Shown piece after piece: positions 1 to 6,844 of a stretch of DNA of 12,528 bases (position 1 is the stretch's first letter; every line of letters begins with the position of its first letter). A program made the position numbers and the translations under genes. Source of the DNA: Candidatus Omnitrophota bacterium (GTDB lineage Bacteria > Omnitrophota > Koll11 > VGKN01); the NCBI GenBank assembly GCA_016867055.1, contig VGKN01000019.1, forward strand, positions 1 through 12,528, in the 5' to 3' direction. The notes beneath the pieces were generated by a model. The model saw nothing but the letters and a program-made list of their open reading frames with translations, was not told the DNA's origin and ran no database searches.

Positions 1-462
1 TGGAGATAGTTCAAATTTGCCTACTTTGAATACCTTTGTTAATCTAGTGGAATTTCGCCAGACTGTTAATGCCTTGTCAAAATTATATTGATAGCGCAAT
101 CTGTCAATTATCTTCATATCAAAAAACTCCTTCAAGGGTATTTTCCCGGTTGTGTCAAAATAAATTAAATCTGATCTATCCGCACCTTTGGCACTTTTGC
201 TTTCCTGCCAGACATAATAATGAGCAACCTCCAAATATTTGTTGAGCTTAAAGGCAATTGCCTGCTCAAGCTTAAACAGATATCTATAGCTCATATCATT
301 CTTAATTCGCCATTCAGGTTTTATAAGATAGCTTATCTCTTTAGTAAGCGGTGCCTCAAAAGAATATCTTGACCAGTATTCCCAATCCCTGTCAGCAAAA
401 GAGAACTTGGGATTGCTTAATGATATGAGTAATGCAACAACCAGAAAAACTGTCTTCTTCAT
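1..462 (-). CDS. DUF2490-type outer-membrane beta-barrel protein, 3' end outside the window
   Basis: The first 154 codons are visible and the frame runs off the left edge of the window. It starts with a typical Sec signal peptide (MKK, a hydrophobic stretch, then a likely cut after FSFA near residue 23). The mature part has alternating polar and aromatic residues of a beta-barrel kind (DRDWEYWSRYSFE, then further strands rich in Y, W, K and R), which resembles the DUF2490 family of probable outer-membrane barrels. The ATG at 460-462 has a good AGAAGGA ribosome site about 9 bases upstream. It lies 12 bp after the stop of the 4Fe-4S membrane protein gene, so it is almost certainly the last visible gene of the ArsR-led operon. 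The family's molecular role is not known. The family call is from pattern recognition only. Confidence 0.75.
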   Translation of the reverse strand, partial: MKKTVFLVVALLISLSNPKFSFADRDWEYWSRYSFEAPLTKEISYLIKPEWRIKNDMSYRYLFKLEQAIAFKLNKYLEVAHYYVWQESKSAKGADRSDLIYFDTTGKIPLKEFFDMKIIDRLRYQYNFDKALTVWRNSTRLTKVFKVGKFELSP

Positions 463-474
463 TTTAAATTCCTT

Positions 475-1134
475 CTATAAACTTAGGGCTTTCTTAGGAC
501 AGACCACTACACAAAGATTACATTTTAAGCAGTCGCCATCTTTAACTATTTCAATATCGTCTTTCTTGAATTTAAATGGCGCAACCTGAATGGGGCAGGC
601 TTTATAGCAGAGCTGGCATTCGGTGCAGAGTTTAGATTCTATCTTTAAAAGATATTTTCTCCTGCCTACCCAGTTTGCCATTGAGCCAATAGGACAGAAA
701 TAGCACCAAGTGCGCTGATGAAAAAAGAAAGACAGGATAATTCCTATAATCGTCGTGACGCTAAGAAGGATTACGAAAAACATCCCTATTTTATAAGGAT
801 CAGGCCAGCGCTTGATAATCTGTATAGTCATCATAGCCATAAGGAAAGATAGAAAGCCGATTCTAAAAGGTAGCCCTTTAAAAAATTTTGGGATTTCTTT
901 TTTAGGGCTTATGGGTTTTATCAAAGTATCAAAAAAGCTCCCTCTGGGGCAAAACCAGTCACACCATTTTCTGCCTTTAAAGAAACCTATGCCAATACCT
1001 AAAAGCATGCATAGGGGAATAAAATAACCCAAAAGGGGATAGCGCCAGCCTCCAATAATAACTATAAAAAAGGCACTAGCCATAAGAAGCTGCTTAATCC
1101 TTCTTTTTATCTGAAAAACCTTATATTCTGCCAT
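475..1134 (-). CDS. Membrane-bound 4Fe-4S ferredoxin-like protein (NapH/NosR-type polyferredoxin)
   Basis: This 219-residue protein has a hydrophobic N-terminal half with about three or four membrane segments (around 17-50, 90-106 and 116-137). Two short CP motifs lie at the membrane edges, CDWFCP at 58-63 and CYFCP at 144-148. They are followed by two classical 4Fe-4S sites, CTECQLCYKACP (C170, C173, C176, C180) and CLKCNLCVVVCP (C202, C205, C208, C212). This architecture is that of NapH/MauN/NosR-like membrane ferredoxins, which pass electrons between the quinone pool and a periplasmic partner. All cluster cysteines are present, so it should be functional. The ATG has an AAAGGAA site about 10 bases upstream. 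It sits 49 bp after the ArsR-type gene and 12 bp before the DUF2490 gene. No partner reductase is visible, so the electron acceptor is unknown. Confidence 0.88.
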   Translation of the reverse strand: MAEYKVFQIKRRIKQLLMASAFFIVIIGGWRYPLLGYFIPLCMLLGIGIGFFKGRKWCDWFCPRGSFFDTLIKPISPKKEIPKFFKGLPFRIGFLSFLMAMMTIQIIKRWPDPYKIGMFFVILLSVTTIIGIILSFFFHQRTWCYFCPIGSMANWVGRRKYLLKIESKLCTECQLCYKACPIQVAPFKFKKDDIEIVKDGDCLKCNLCVVVCPKKALSL

Positions 1135-1183
1135 ACCGAATATATTCCTTTATTAGAATAGAGTGATATATCCAAGAAAAAAA

Positions 1184-1519
1184 TTATAGCTGCCTAACCT
1201 TGCGGATATCCTGGGACAGCTTTTCTGCCCGGGCTAATTTTTCCAGAAGCATCTCTCTTATGATGTCGAAGGCTTTACTGATTTTAGGATTGGTCAAGGA
1301 ATAATAAATCGTTACACCAGCCCTGCGCGTTTTGACAATACCCTTCTCCCTCATGATACTTAAATGCTGCGAAAGGTTTGCCTGACGAATCTTTGCCATC
1401 CTAGCCAATTCCCCAACAGACAACTCTTTGTTTCGTAAGAGATTTAATATCTCCAGACGTTTTGGTGAGGTAAAAACCTGACACATCTGCGCGTGAAGCT
1501 CATAAAGCTTCTGTTCCAT
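1184..1519 (-). CDS. ArsR/SmtB-family winged-helix repressor
   Basis: This 111-residue protein has the standard ArsR fold order. Helices around SPKRLEILNLL are followed by the recognition motif (SVGELARMAKIRQANLSQHLSIM) and the beta-wing (GIVKTRRAGVTIYYSL). I chose the ATG at 1517-1519 rather than the GTG two codons upstream, because that GTG is itself part of the ribosome site (AAGAGGTG). The usual metal-site CVC of ArsR in helix 3 is replaced by SVG, and the only cysteine is C13, so an arsenic or cadmium sensor of the classical type is unlikely. The ligand is unknown. It is the first gene of a three-gene operon and has its own operator over the promoter, so autoregulation is expected. Confidence 0.9.
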   Translation of the reverse strand: MEQKLYELHAQMCQVFTSPKRLEILNLLRNKELSVGELARMAKIRQANLSQHLSIMREKGIVKTRRAGVTIYYSLTNPKISKAFDIIREMLLEKLARAEKLSQDIRKVRQL

Positions 1520-1535
1520 AATCACCTCTTAATTC

Positions 1536-1575
1536 AATATATGCGAATATTAGCATATATTATTGCCCTTGTCAA
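1536..1575 (-). promoter_or_regulatory. ArsR promoter with overlapping 26-bp operator
   Basis: On the minus strand a perfect TTGACA (1570-1575) is followed after 17 bases by TAATAT (1547-1552), with TG one base before it (extended -10). Positions 1536-1561 form a 26-bp inverted repeat with one mismatched pair (1545/1552). Its outer arms are AATATATGC and GCATATATT. The palindrome covers the -10 box and part of the spacer, as expected for repression by an ArsR/SmtB dimer. The repeat layout resembles the 12-2-12 operators of that family. The start codon of the repressor gene follows 17 bp later. Confidence 0.85.
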
Positions 1576-1618
1576 GAGATTCTTGAAAGCTCTTTTTACC
1601 TAACATTACCCATCCCCC

Positions 1619-1840
1619 TTATTCCATCCCATTTATCCTCTTCAGAATCTCAAGCACCATCCCTAGCCACTGTAACGTTCGGTCAGCCAAAATTTTTAAT
1701 GAACACTCTTTTTGTCATAACTTATTCTTTCACAAAATATTATGGTGATTTTTTCTCTCTAACAAGGGGCGTCAAAAACTGTAAAACAAAAATTGCTCTT
1801 TTGAATTATCTCGCTGCAAATCAAGTTGTTACATAAAATC
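1619..1840 (-). other. Conserved tail downstream of HTH-1 (tail 1)
   Basis: No standard gene is present between the ArsR promoter and HTH-1, but the sequence is not random. About 170 bases align without any gap to the same region after HTH-3 (8086-8320), at roughly 80% identity by eye. Read on the minus strand it holds an open stretch ending in FLTPLVREKKSP (stop near 1743). Next comes a mini-frame starting ATG at 1716-1718 that reads MTKRVFIKNFG and ends at TGA (1683-1685). From that TGA-C, the +1 frame reads DRTLQWLGMVLEILKRINGM and stops at 1619. The mini-frame has no good ribosome site. It may be a frameshifted small gene, a decayed gene or a structured RNA; see the finding on the three tails. 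Confidence 0.5.
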
Positions 1841-2095
1841 CTAAACATCCCTACTAACATACGGTTCTCTGCTCAATTTTATAGTGTTGCGCCATTTAAT
1901 GATTTTGTCTATGTCAAAAACTGTAAAAACAGGATAGCGTCTATAATCGCGCCAGGGTTTAACCCAGCCTTTCTTAATCCAGTAATATAAAGTTTGTCTT
2001 GGCACATTAAGTATCTTTGCTGTTTGCGATAAGTTGTATCTTTTTAATTTTCTCTTTTCTACCTTGCGGATAATTTTCTTATCCGGCTCATCCAA
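1841..2095 (-). CDS. MerR/HTH_17-like DNA-binding protein, N-terminally truncated (HTH-1)
   Basis: This 84-codon frame has a TTG as its only plausible start. Its core (KRYNLSQTAKILNVPRQTLYYW, then IKKGWVKPWRDYRRYPVFTV) is a MerR/HTH_17-type helix-turn-helix with a wing, nearly identical to that of HTH-3. In-frame homology continues upstream of the TTG (LEKLLNKKKEREEQVNKI) to about 2149, where a TAA codon ends it. The first 45 or so residues present in HTH-2 and HTH-3, including the PYGSEE motif, are gone. A short match to the HTH-3 upstream region (GTGTAAAATGATA) just beyond suggests an internal deletion. No ribosome site is visible. It may be a remnant, or a short protein that still binds DNA. 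Confidence 0.5.
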   Translation of the reverse strand: MDEPDKKIIRKVEKRKLKRYNLSQTAKILNVPRQTLYYWIKKGWVKPWRDYRRYPVFTVFDIDKIIKWRNTIKLSREPYVSRDV

Positions 2096-2197
2096 TATTT
2101 TGTTTACTTGCTCTTCGCGTTCTTTCTTTTTATTAAGTAGCTTCTCTAAGTGTTATTGATTATCATTTTACACTGAGCACAAAATAGTTTATCTTAT

Positions 2198-2237
2198 AAA
2201 AAATTAGCCTGCAACGCGGATTAATCGCTTGCAGGCT
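2198..2237 (-). terminator. Rho-independent terminator of ATPase A
   Basis: On the minus strand, 29 bp after the ATPase A stop codon, a perfect 9-bp stem (AGCCTGCAA pairing with TTGCAGGCT) is extended by three more G-C pairs after a one-base bulge and closes a 7-base loop. It is followed by AATTTTTT. This separates the ATPase A transcript from HTH-1. Confidence 0.85.
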
Positions 2238-2265
2238 GCATTAACTTTATTGGTTATGAAATACG

Positions 2266-3522
2266 CTATTCAAACAAAAGAGGGAGCAGATAGGCATAAT
2301 AATTGGGAACGAATATTACCTTTTTCCCTTGATATATTATTGTTTCCTGCAAGTCATCATTTAAGATTACAACCTTTTTGCATTCAGGGTATTTATGAAT
2401 AAATTTCTTTACTCCTTCTGGAATTTCAGGCACCTGCAACTTCGATTTAACTTCAATCGGGATAGGAATCCTGTCTTGCACTAAAACAAAGTCTACCTCG
2501 TCTTTTTCTCTAGTGCGCCAATAGTAAATTTCCTGACTTACTCGTAAATTCTTCTGTATCTCATGCAAGACAAATGATTCAACGAGTACTCCCTTATCTT
2601 GCCTTTGATTAAGAGACCTAAAATCTCGCAAAATAGCATTACGAATGCCGCTATCAAAATAATATATTTTATTCGTCTGTTTAAGTTCTCTACCTCGATT
2701 AGTAAAGAAAGGTTTAAGAATGTCCAGAAGAAACATCTGGTTCAAAATTGCTAAATCTTTTCTTACCTGCCGTAACGAGTAATTAAGTGCCTGAGAAGTG
2801 CTATTTTCGCTTAAGAACCCTCCTTCTTGAGCTGCTAACAGACTAAGTAATCGATTAAAAGAAAGAATATCTTCCTCTCGCAGAAGTGCTTTAATATCTT
2901 TCTGTACATATGTTACAACGTAATCCAGAAGAAGTCTCTTTTTTGCTTCTATATTCTTCTCGTGCACAAGCCCTGGCATCCCTCCAAAAATAATGAATTC
3001 CTCGAGGTATTTCTTAAATACTCGATGGGCCTGTGAACTAATCCTAGACCGAATATCCCTTGGAAGTTTAATGATTTTAGACTTGCTGGGAAGCCACTCT
3101 AAAAATGACAGTGGGAAAAGTCGATAAAGCCGTCTTCTCCCAGCTAAACTCTCTTTCAGGTGTCGGTGCATTTCAACCGCTGAAGAACCAGTGGCATAGA
3201 CTTTTACCCCCGGTAAACCATCATATATTGCTTTAAAGAGCTTGGTAGCATTGGGTAAATAATGAAATTCATCTATAAGAACAACTCCTTTCCCCTTTTC
3301 AATATCGGTCAGGACATCCTTAAAATCACGCCCAAAATAATGAGCATCCGAAGGCATCTCGAGATTAAAATACCTATACAGATCCTTAGCCTTTCTGTGG
3401 TGAGAAGCTAACTCTTTTAAAAGAGTAGTTTTGCCAACTTGACAGGGACCTATAATAATGCCGATTTCTTTACGTTTAAGGTCACCAACCACATCATTAT
3501 AAATAATTCTTTTTAAACTCAT
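2266..3522 (-). CDS. AAA ATPase with C-terminal DUF4143 domain (ATPase A)
   Basis: This 418-residue protein is of the AAA_14/DUF4143 family. Walker A is GPCQVGKT (25-32), Walker B VVLIDE (80-85), and a sensor region ATGSS lies at 110-114 before the family motif HLKESLAGRR. The C-terminal DUF4143 part keeps the residues expected of a PD-(D/E)XK-like fold: E315 in VLVES, D344 in DEVDF, and E357-V-K359 in PIEVK. Whether it cuts DNA is unknown; many family members are annotated only as ATPases. It is a paralogue of the 6845-8035 protein, with the same motif order. No ribosome site precedes the ATG, and a strong promoter ends only six bases upstream, which points to a leaderless mRNA. A terminator follows the gene, so it forms its own transcription unit. 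Confidence 0.92.
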   Translation of the reverse strand: MSLKRIIYNDVVGDLKRKEIGIIIGPCQVGKTTLLKELASHHRKAKDLYRYFNLEMPSDAHYFGRDFKDVLTDIEKGKGVVLIDEFHYLPNATKLFKAIYDGLPGVKVYATGSSAVEMHRHLKESLAGRRRLYRLFPLSFLEWLPSKSKIIKLPRDIRSRISSQAHRVFKKYLEEFIIFGGMPGLVHEKNIEAKKRLLLDYVVTYVQKDIKALLREEDILSFNRLLSLLAAQEGGFLSENSTSQALNYSLRQVRKDLAILNQMFLLDILKPFFTNRGRELKQTNKIYYFDSGIRNAILRDFRSLNQRQDKGVLVESFVLHEIQKNLRVSQEIYYWRTREKDEVDFVLVQDRIPIPIEVKSKLQVPEIPEGVKKFIHKYPECKKVVILNDDLQETIIYQGKKVIFVPNYYAYLLPLLFE

Positions 3523-3528
3523 ATCGAC

Positions 3529-3557
3529 ATTTTATACGATATCGTATAGATTGTCAA
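3529..3557 (-). promoter_or_regulatory. Leaderless promoter of ATPase A with 16-bp palindromic operator
   Basis: Minus strand: TTGACA (3552-3557), a 17-base spacer, then TAAAAT (3529-3534), with only six bases before the ATG. Transcription should start at or next to the start codon. The perfect palindrome TATACGATATCGTATA (3533-3548) lies inside the spacer and overlaps the -10 box by two bases. A dimeric repressor bound there would block RNA polymerase. The repressor is not identified; the HTH proteins of the island are candidates by context only. Confidence 0.82.
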
Positions 3558-3748
3558 GAGAATTATTTCGCTTGCAATCCTGAAGTAAGCTACCTTCCCA
3601 TCAACACATTTTTATTATTATTCTACCGACTCTCTACAATCTCTATAGAACCAATATAGCCATGAAATGTCAAGTTTTCATGAAAAATCCTTAGATACAT
3701 CATGCAACATTGTTGCACATTATGATACATTGCTTTGATTTCAAAATT
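3558..3748. other. Intergenic stretch between tail 2 and the ATPase A promoter, with palindromes
   Basis: I see no gene here. Two perfect palindromes stand out: TGCAACATTGTTGCA (3703-3717) and TTTTCATGAAAA (3675-3686). Just beyond the second, on the minus strand, is another TTGACA (3668-3673) without a convincing -10 box 17 bases on. GATACAT occurs near-directly on either side of the larger palindrome. These may be operator sites or remains of an older promoter of the same type. Confidence 0.4.
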
Positions 3749-3962
3749 TCAACCAAATTTCGCATAACCCTTTCGCTCCAAATCACTTAACCCCTTTAAA
3801 ATGCCTAAAATCATATCGCGGTACTTACACCAACGGTCATCCCCAACTGCGGATAAAAATTTTCTTTGTATCTTCTTTCATATAAATAAGTTATGGCTTC
3901 GCGGTCAATTGTCTAAAGCTGCACAAGAAGATGAATGATTGTGATTTTAGGTAGCTTTTTAA
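3749..3962 (-). other. Conserved tail downstream of HTH-2 (tail 2)
   Basis: This is the counterpart of tails 1 and 3, more diverged at the DNA level. A mini-frame starting ATG at 3879-3881 reads MKEDTKKIFIRSWG and ends at TGA (3837-3839). The +1 frame from the TGA-C continues as DRWCKYRDMILGILKGLS and runs on to a TGA at 3749-3751. TKK(I/V)FI(R/K) and the following DRW are shared with the other tails although the codons differ. An upstream frame reads ITIIHLLVQL up to a TAG, then DREAITYLYERRYKENFYP. Confidence 0.5.
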
Positions 3963-4355
3963 TTACAATTTTATCGAGTTTTTCCATTTTATCAGATTTT
4001 CAATGTCTAAAACTGTAAAAACTGGATAATTCCTGTAGTCTCGTTTTGGCTTAAGCCAACCTTTTTTAATCCAGTAATATAATGTTTGGCGGTGAACTCC
4101 TAATATCCCTGCTGTCTGTGTCAGGTTATATCTTTTATCTGACCTTTTAATACATTTGCGAAATATCTTTTTGTCGTTTTCGTCAATTTGTTTTTCTAGT
4201 ATCTTTTCTCGCTTTAATTTTTTATCTAGCCGCCTTTCTCGATCTATCTGATACAACTTAAATAGTAAATTAATACCCTGTTCAAATCTCTGCTGCTCTT
4301 CGCTACCATAAGGCCAGACTTTTATTATTTCGCCTTTTCTATTACGAAAAACCAA
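3963..4355 (-). CDS. MerR/HTH_17-like DNA-binding protein (HTH-2), coupled to the primase-helicase
   Basis: The 130-codon frame has an N-terminal region with PYGSEE (16-20), a charged helical stretch (about 37-72) and a C-terminal helix-turn-helix with wing (YNLTQTAGILGVHRQTLYYW then IKKGW, about 76-125). The given start is a TTG at 4353-4355 with no ribosome site. Homology to HTH-3 extends seven codons further, to an ATT at 4374-4376 that overlaps the TAA of the helicase gene and has a perfect AGGAGG four bases upstream, at the position where HTH-3 has its ATG. ATT is a rare but known start codon, so the protein may really be 137 residues and translationally coupled to the helicase. Its likely role is regulator or DNA-targeting subunit of the island. 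It is the most intact of the three paralogues. Confidence 0.78.
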   Translation of the reverse strand: MVFRNRKGEIIKVWPYGSEEQQRFEQGINLLFKLYQIDRERRLDKKLKREKILEKQIDENDKKIFRKCIKRSDKRYNLTQTAGILGVHRQTLYYWIKKGWLKPKRDYRNYPVFTVLDIENLIKWKNSIKL

Positions 4356-4375
4356 ATCTTTTTTAAAATCGTAAA

Positions 4376-6808
4376 TTACGCCTCCTGTTCATCTAGCCCA
4401 TCCAGACTTGTATACCCCATCGTCTTATAAACCTTTAGTCTCTTTTCATACATTCGCCACAATACCGGAATATTTTTATCAATATAGTCATAAATTTTAA
4501 CGTCTCGCTTTCCCTTGCATTCTCGATGCAGCCTTCCTGCGTATTGGATTACTCTTCCTTTAAATGAAATGGGCATGGTAATAAATAATGTGTCTAACTG
4601 TGGAATATCAAATCCTTCTCCAATATAGGAACCTGTGGCTAAAATAGCTTTTGTCTCTCCAGGAAGGATGTGGGATAATTCTTTTAGCAGCTCTTTACGT
4701 CTTTTCTGTTTTGTAGCACCATACAATACAATTAAGTGCTCAACTTTATCCTTGAGCATCTCAGTCAATGTCTTAAGGTGTCCCCTTCTTTCTGTAAGAA
4801 TGATTGGGAATCTGCCCTCATGCAGGGTATTTAGTATATCGCCAATTATTAATTTATTTCTTTCATTATCATTTATTAGTTTTGGCCAAAGGTCGTAAAT
4901 ACTATCTTCACCAGACCGCTCGGTCTTAAATTCAGTTGTTCTTGGAATAGCAATATATTGAGAAATTGGTTGCACAATATCCTTCTGTTTTTTCTGATAA
5001 CAAATCGGACCACATTGCATATGAATGATTGGCTGATGCCCATCACGTCGATAAGGAGTAGCTGTAAGTCCTAAAACATACTTTGCTTTAGCTTTCATCA
5101 GAACCCTCTCAAATGAAACGGCACTCACATGGTGACATTCATCTACAATGACAAAGCCATAGTCGATTATCCTATCATCTACGACGCCTTTTCGTTCCAT
5201 GCTTTGAATCATTGCTACATCCAAAATCCCATTTGATTTATTTTTACCTGCACCTATTTGCCCAATATCCTTTAAATCAACTGCTAATAAAGAGGCTAAT
5301 TGCAACCGCCATTGCTCCATAAGTGGCTTTCTATGAACCAAGATTAAAGTATTTGTTTTTCTTCTGGCAATAGCGTAAATAGCGATAACTGTCTTACCCA
5401 TACCGGGTGGCGCAACTAAAACTCCTATATCATCTCTTAAAACTTTTCTTGCAGCTACTTTTTGCTCCCTGGTCAAAGTACCATAGAATTTGAATTTAAC
5501 CTTCCTACCTGCTATTCGTTCATCTTTAATATTTATTTTAAGGCCATACTCGTTCAGTAAACCAGATAAATCATTTAAACAACCTCGCGGAATCGCAAGA
5601 TAACCATCCAAAATTTCAGAACACGATATAACTCGTGGCGTTAAAAAGGTTGATAAACGCATATTTTGGCGTTTATAAAACTCGGGGTTTTGAAACGCTG
5701 CTAACCGTTTGATTTGATTTAAAAGTACTGATGGCAAACCGTTTGTCTTGATATATATCCTATCAGCGATTACTAATTCGATTTTATCTGGTAGGTCTTT
5801 TATGATAGGTTTATACCTACGCTTACCTGAAGGGAGGCGCATCCAAGGTGGATCATTTTCGTCAATAGGGCTCATTCTAACACCAATAATTTCTTTATTA
5901 CTTGATACTTCTTTTGAAAATCGTTCGATATCCATCAATGACATTCTTTTTATAGAAGACAAAAATATCCATTGATCAATATAAGGATTACCGTTTTCAT
6001 CAATGAAAATACTATTTCCCTGCCGCATTGCCTCTTTTTGAAATGGAAGTGCTATCAAATTGCCAAATCCACCCTTAGGAAGAGTATCTTGGTTGGGAAA
6101 TAGTCTGTCGTAGCTCTTCATACTAAGCTGATACCGCTTGGACATTGTTTTAGTTATCAAAAAACTACCCATGCGTCGCGCTAAGCTAGCCGGAACTTTA
6201 TCTTCAAAGAATATCCAGGTATGCGCTCCTTTACCTGAACGAGAACGCTCAATAGCAATAGGAACTTTTTCCTCCAAACACGTCTTTCTAAAAACAGAAA
6301 TATTATCAATCCAATCTTCTCCATCAAAATCGACTACCAAAAAATAACAGGTTTCATCCTGTAGCATAGGATAAATCCCAATCACATGTCTACCTGTCAA
6401 ATGTTTGCGGATTACTTCATCATCTAAAGGCAATAATTCCCTATTTGGACACCCTGAACACTTCATTATTGGTTTCTGACAAATCTTGGTTACCCATTCA
6501 TTCTTACACATAGGGCTATAACCGCTTTTCCCTGTTTTCCTACTTACCCATAAACGTGCAAAAACATCATCGCGGCCACGAAACAAACTACGAAATAATT
6601 TTATTTGTTGTTCTTCTTGGGAACATTCCAAAATATTGTTTATAGCGGGAGGGTAGATTGAAGAATCTGCTGAAATGATAGGAGATGTTTTCGATGAAGG
6701 AGCCATTTCTTTCTCAATATCATCCAGCTTTTTGAGTAATTGTTCTCTCTCTGTATTCAAAAGAGCGAGTTTTGCCTTTATAAATTTGATTTGTCTCGAT
6801 TTATCCAT
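4376..6808 (-). CDS. TOTE-type archaeo-eukaryotic primase fused to SF2 helicase
   Basis: The domain order of this 810-residue protein is as follows. A coiled coil occupies about 1-36. A cysteine cluster follows (C101, C110, C117, C120), probably zinc-binding. The archaeo-eukaryotic primase domain has the metal motif VVDFDGEDW (D160, D162), the SGKGAHTWIFF motif (H196) and GFGNLIALPF. The SF2 helicase has Walker A APPGMGKT (466-473), DECH (556-559), TATP (582-585), a motif V around GEGFD, and motif VI QYAGRLHR (755-762). All catalytic motifs are intact. This is the architecture annotated as the TOTE conflict system, thought to act on invading or selfish DNA. No nuclease domain is fused here. 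It begins 36 bp after ATPase B without a clear ribosome site, and its stop overlaps the putative ATT start of HTH-2. Confidence 0.93.
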   Translation of the reverse strand: MDKSRQIKFIKAKLALLNTEREQLLKKLDDIEKEMAPSSKTSPIISADSSIYPPAINNILECSQEEQQIKLFRSLFRGRDDVFARLWVSRKTGKSGYSPMCKNEWVTKICQKPIMKCSGCPNRELLPLDDEVIRKHLTGRHVIGIYPMLQDETCYFLVVDFDGEDWIDNISVFRKTCLEEKVPIAIERSRSGKGAHTWIFFEDKVPASLARRMGSFLITKTMSKRYQLSMKSYDRLFPNQDTLPKGGFGNLIALPFQKEAMRQGNSIFIDENGNPYIDQWIFLSSIKRMSLMDIERFSKEVSSNKEIIGVRMSPIDENDPPWMRLPSGKRRYKPIIKDLPDKIELVIADRIYIKTNGLPSVLLNQIKRLAAFQNPEFYKRQNMRLSTFLTPRVISCSEILDGYLAIPRGCLNDLSGLLNEYGLKINIKDERIAGRKVKFKFYGTLTREQKVAARKVLRDDIGVLVAPPGMGKTVIAIYAIARRKTNTLILVHRKPLMEQWRLQLASLLAVDLKDIGQIGAGKNKSNGILDVAMIQSMERKGVVDDRIIDYGFVIVDECHHVSAVSFERVLMKAKAKYVLGLTATPYRRDGHQPIIHMQCGPICYQKKQKDIVQPISQYIAIPRTTEFKTERSGEDSIYDLWPKLINDNERNKLIIGDILNTLHEGRFPIILTERRGHLKTLTEMLKDKVEHLIVLYGATKQKRRKELLKELSHILPGETKAILATGSYIGEGFDIPQLDTLFITMPISFKGRVIQYAGRLHRECKGKRDVKIYDYIDKNIPVLWRMYEKRLKVYKTMGYTSLDGLDEQEA

Positions 6809-6844
6809 TCATTTAAATATTTTTGAAAATGAGATCTACGCCAG

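Larger units (their letters stand above)
1619..2149 (-). repeat. Direct repeat, left copy (tail plus HTH-1)
   Basis: This stretch is homologous to 8086-8617 in the same orientation, spanning the non-coding tail and the HTH gene. Alignment by eye gives about 80% identity in the tail and close to 90% in the first part of the HTH gene, with a single-base offset change near the HTH stop codons. Homology stops at about 2149, where the N-terminal third of the HTH gene is missing in this copy. Confidence 0.75.

Noticed and set aside
1520..1525. GTG start two codons upstream for the ArsR-type protein.
   Set aside because: The GTG is part of the AAGAGGTG ribosome site of the ATG that follows.
3703..3717. 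TGCAACATTGTTGCA as part of a CRISPR-like or iteron array.
   Set aside because: It occurs once and has no regularly spaced copies.
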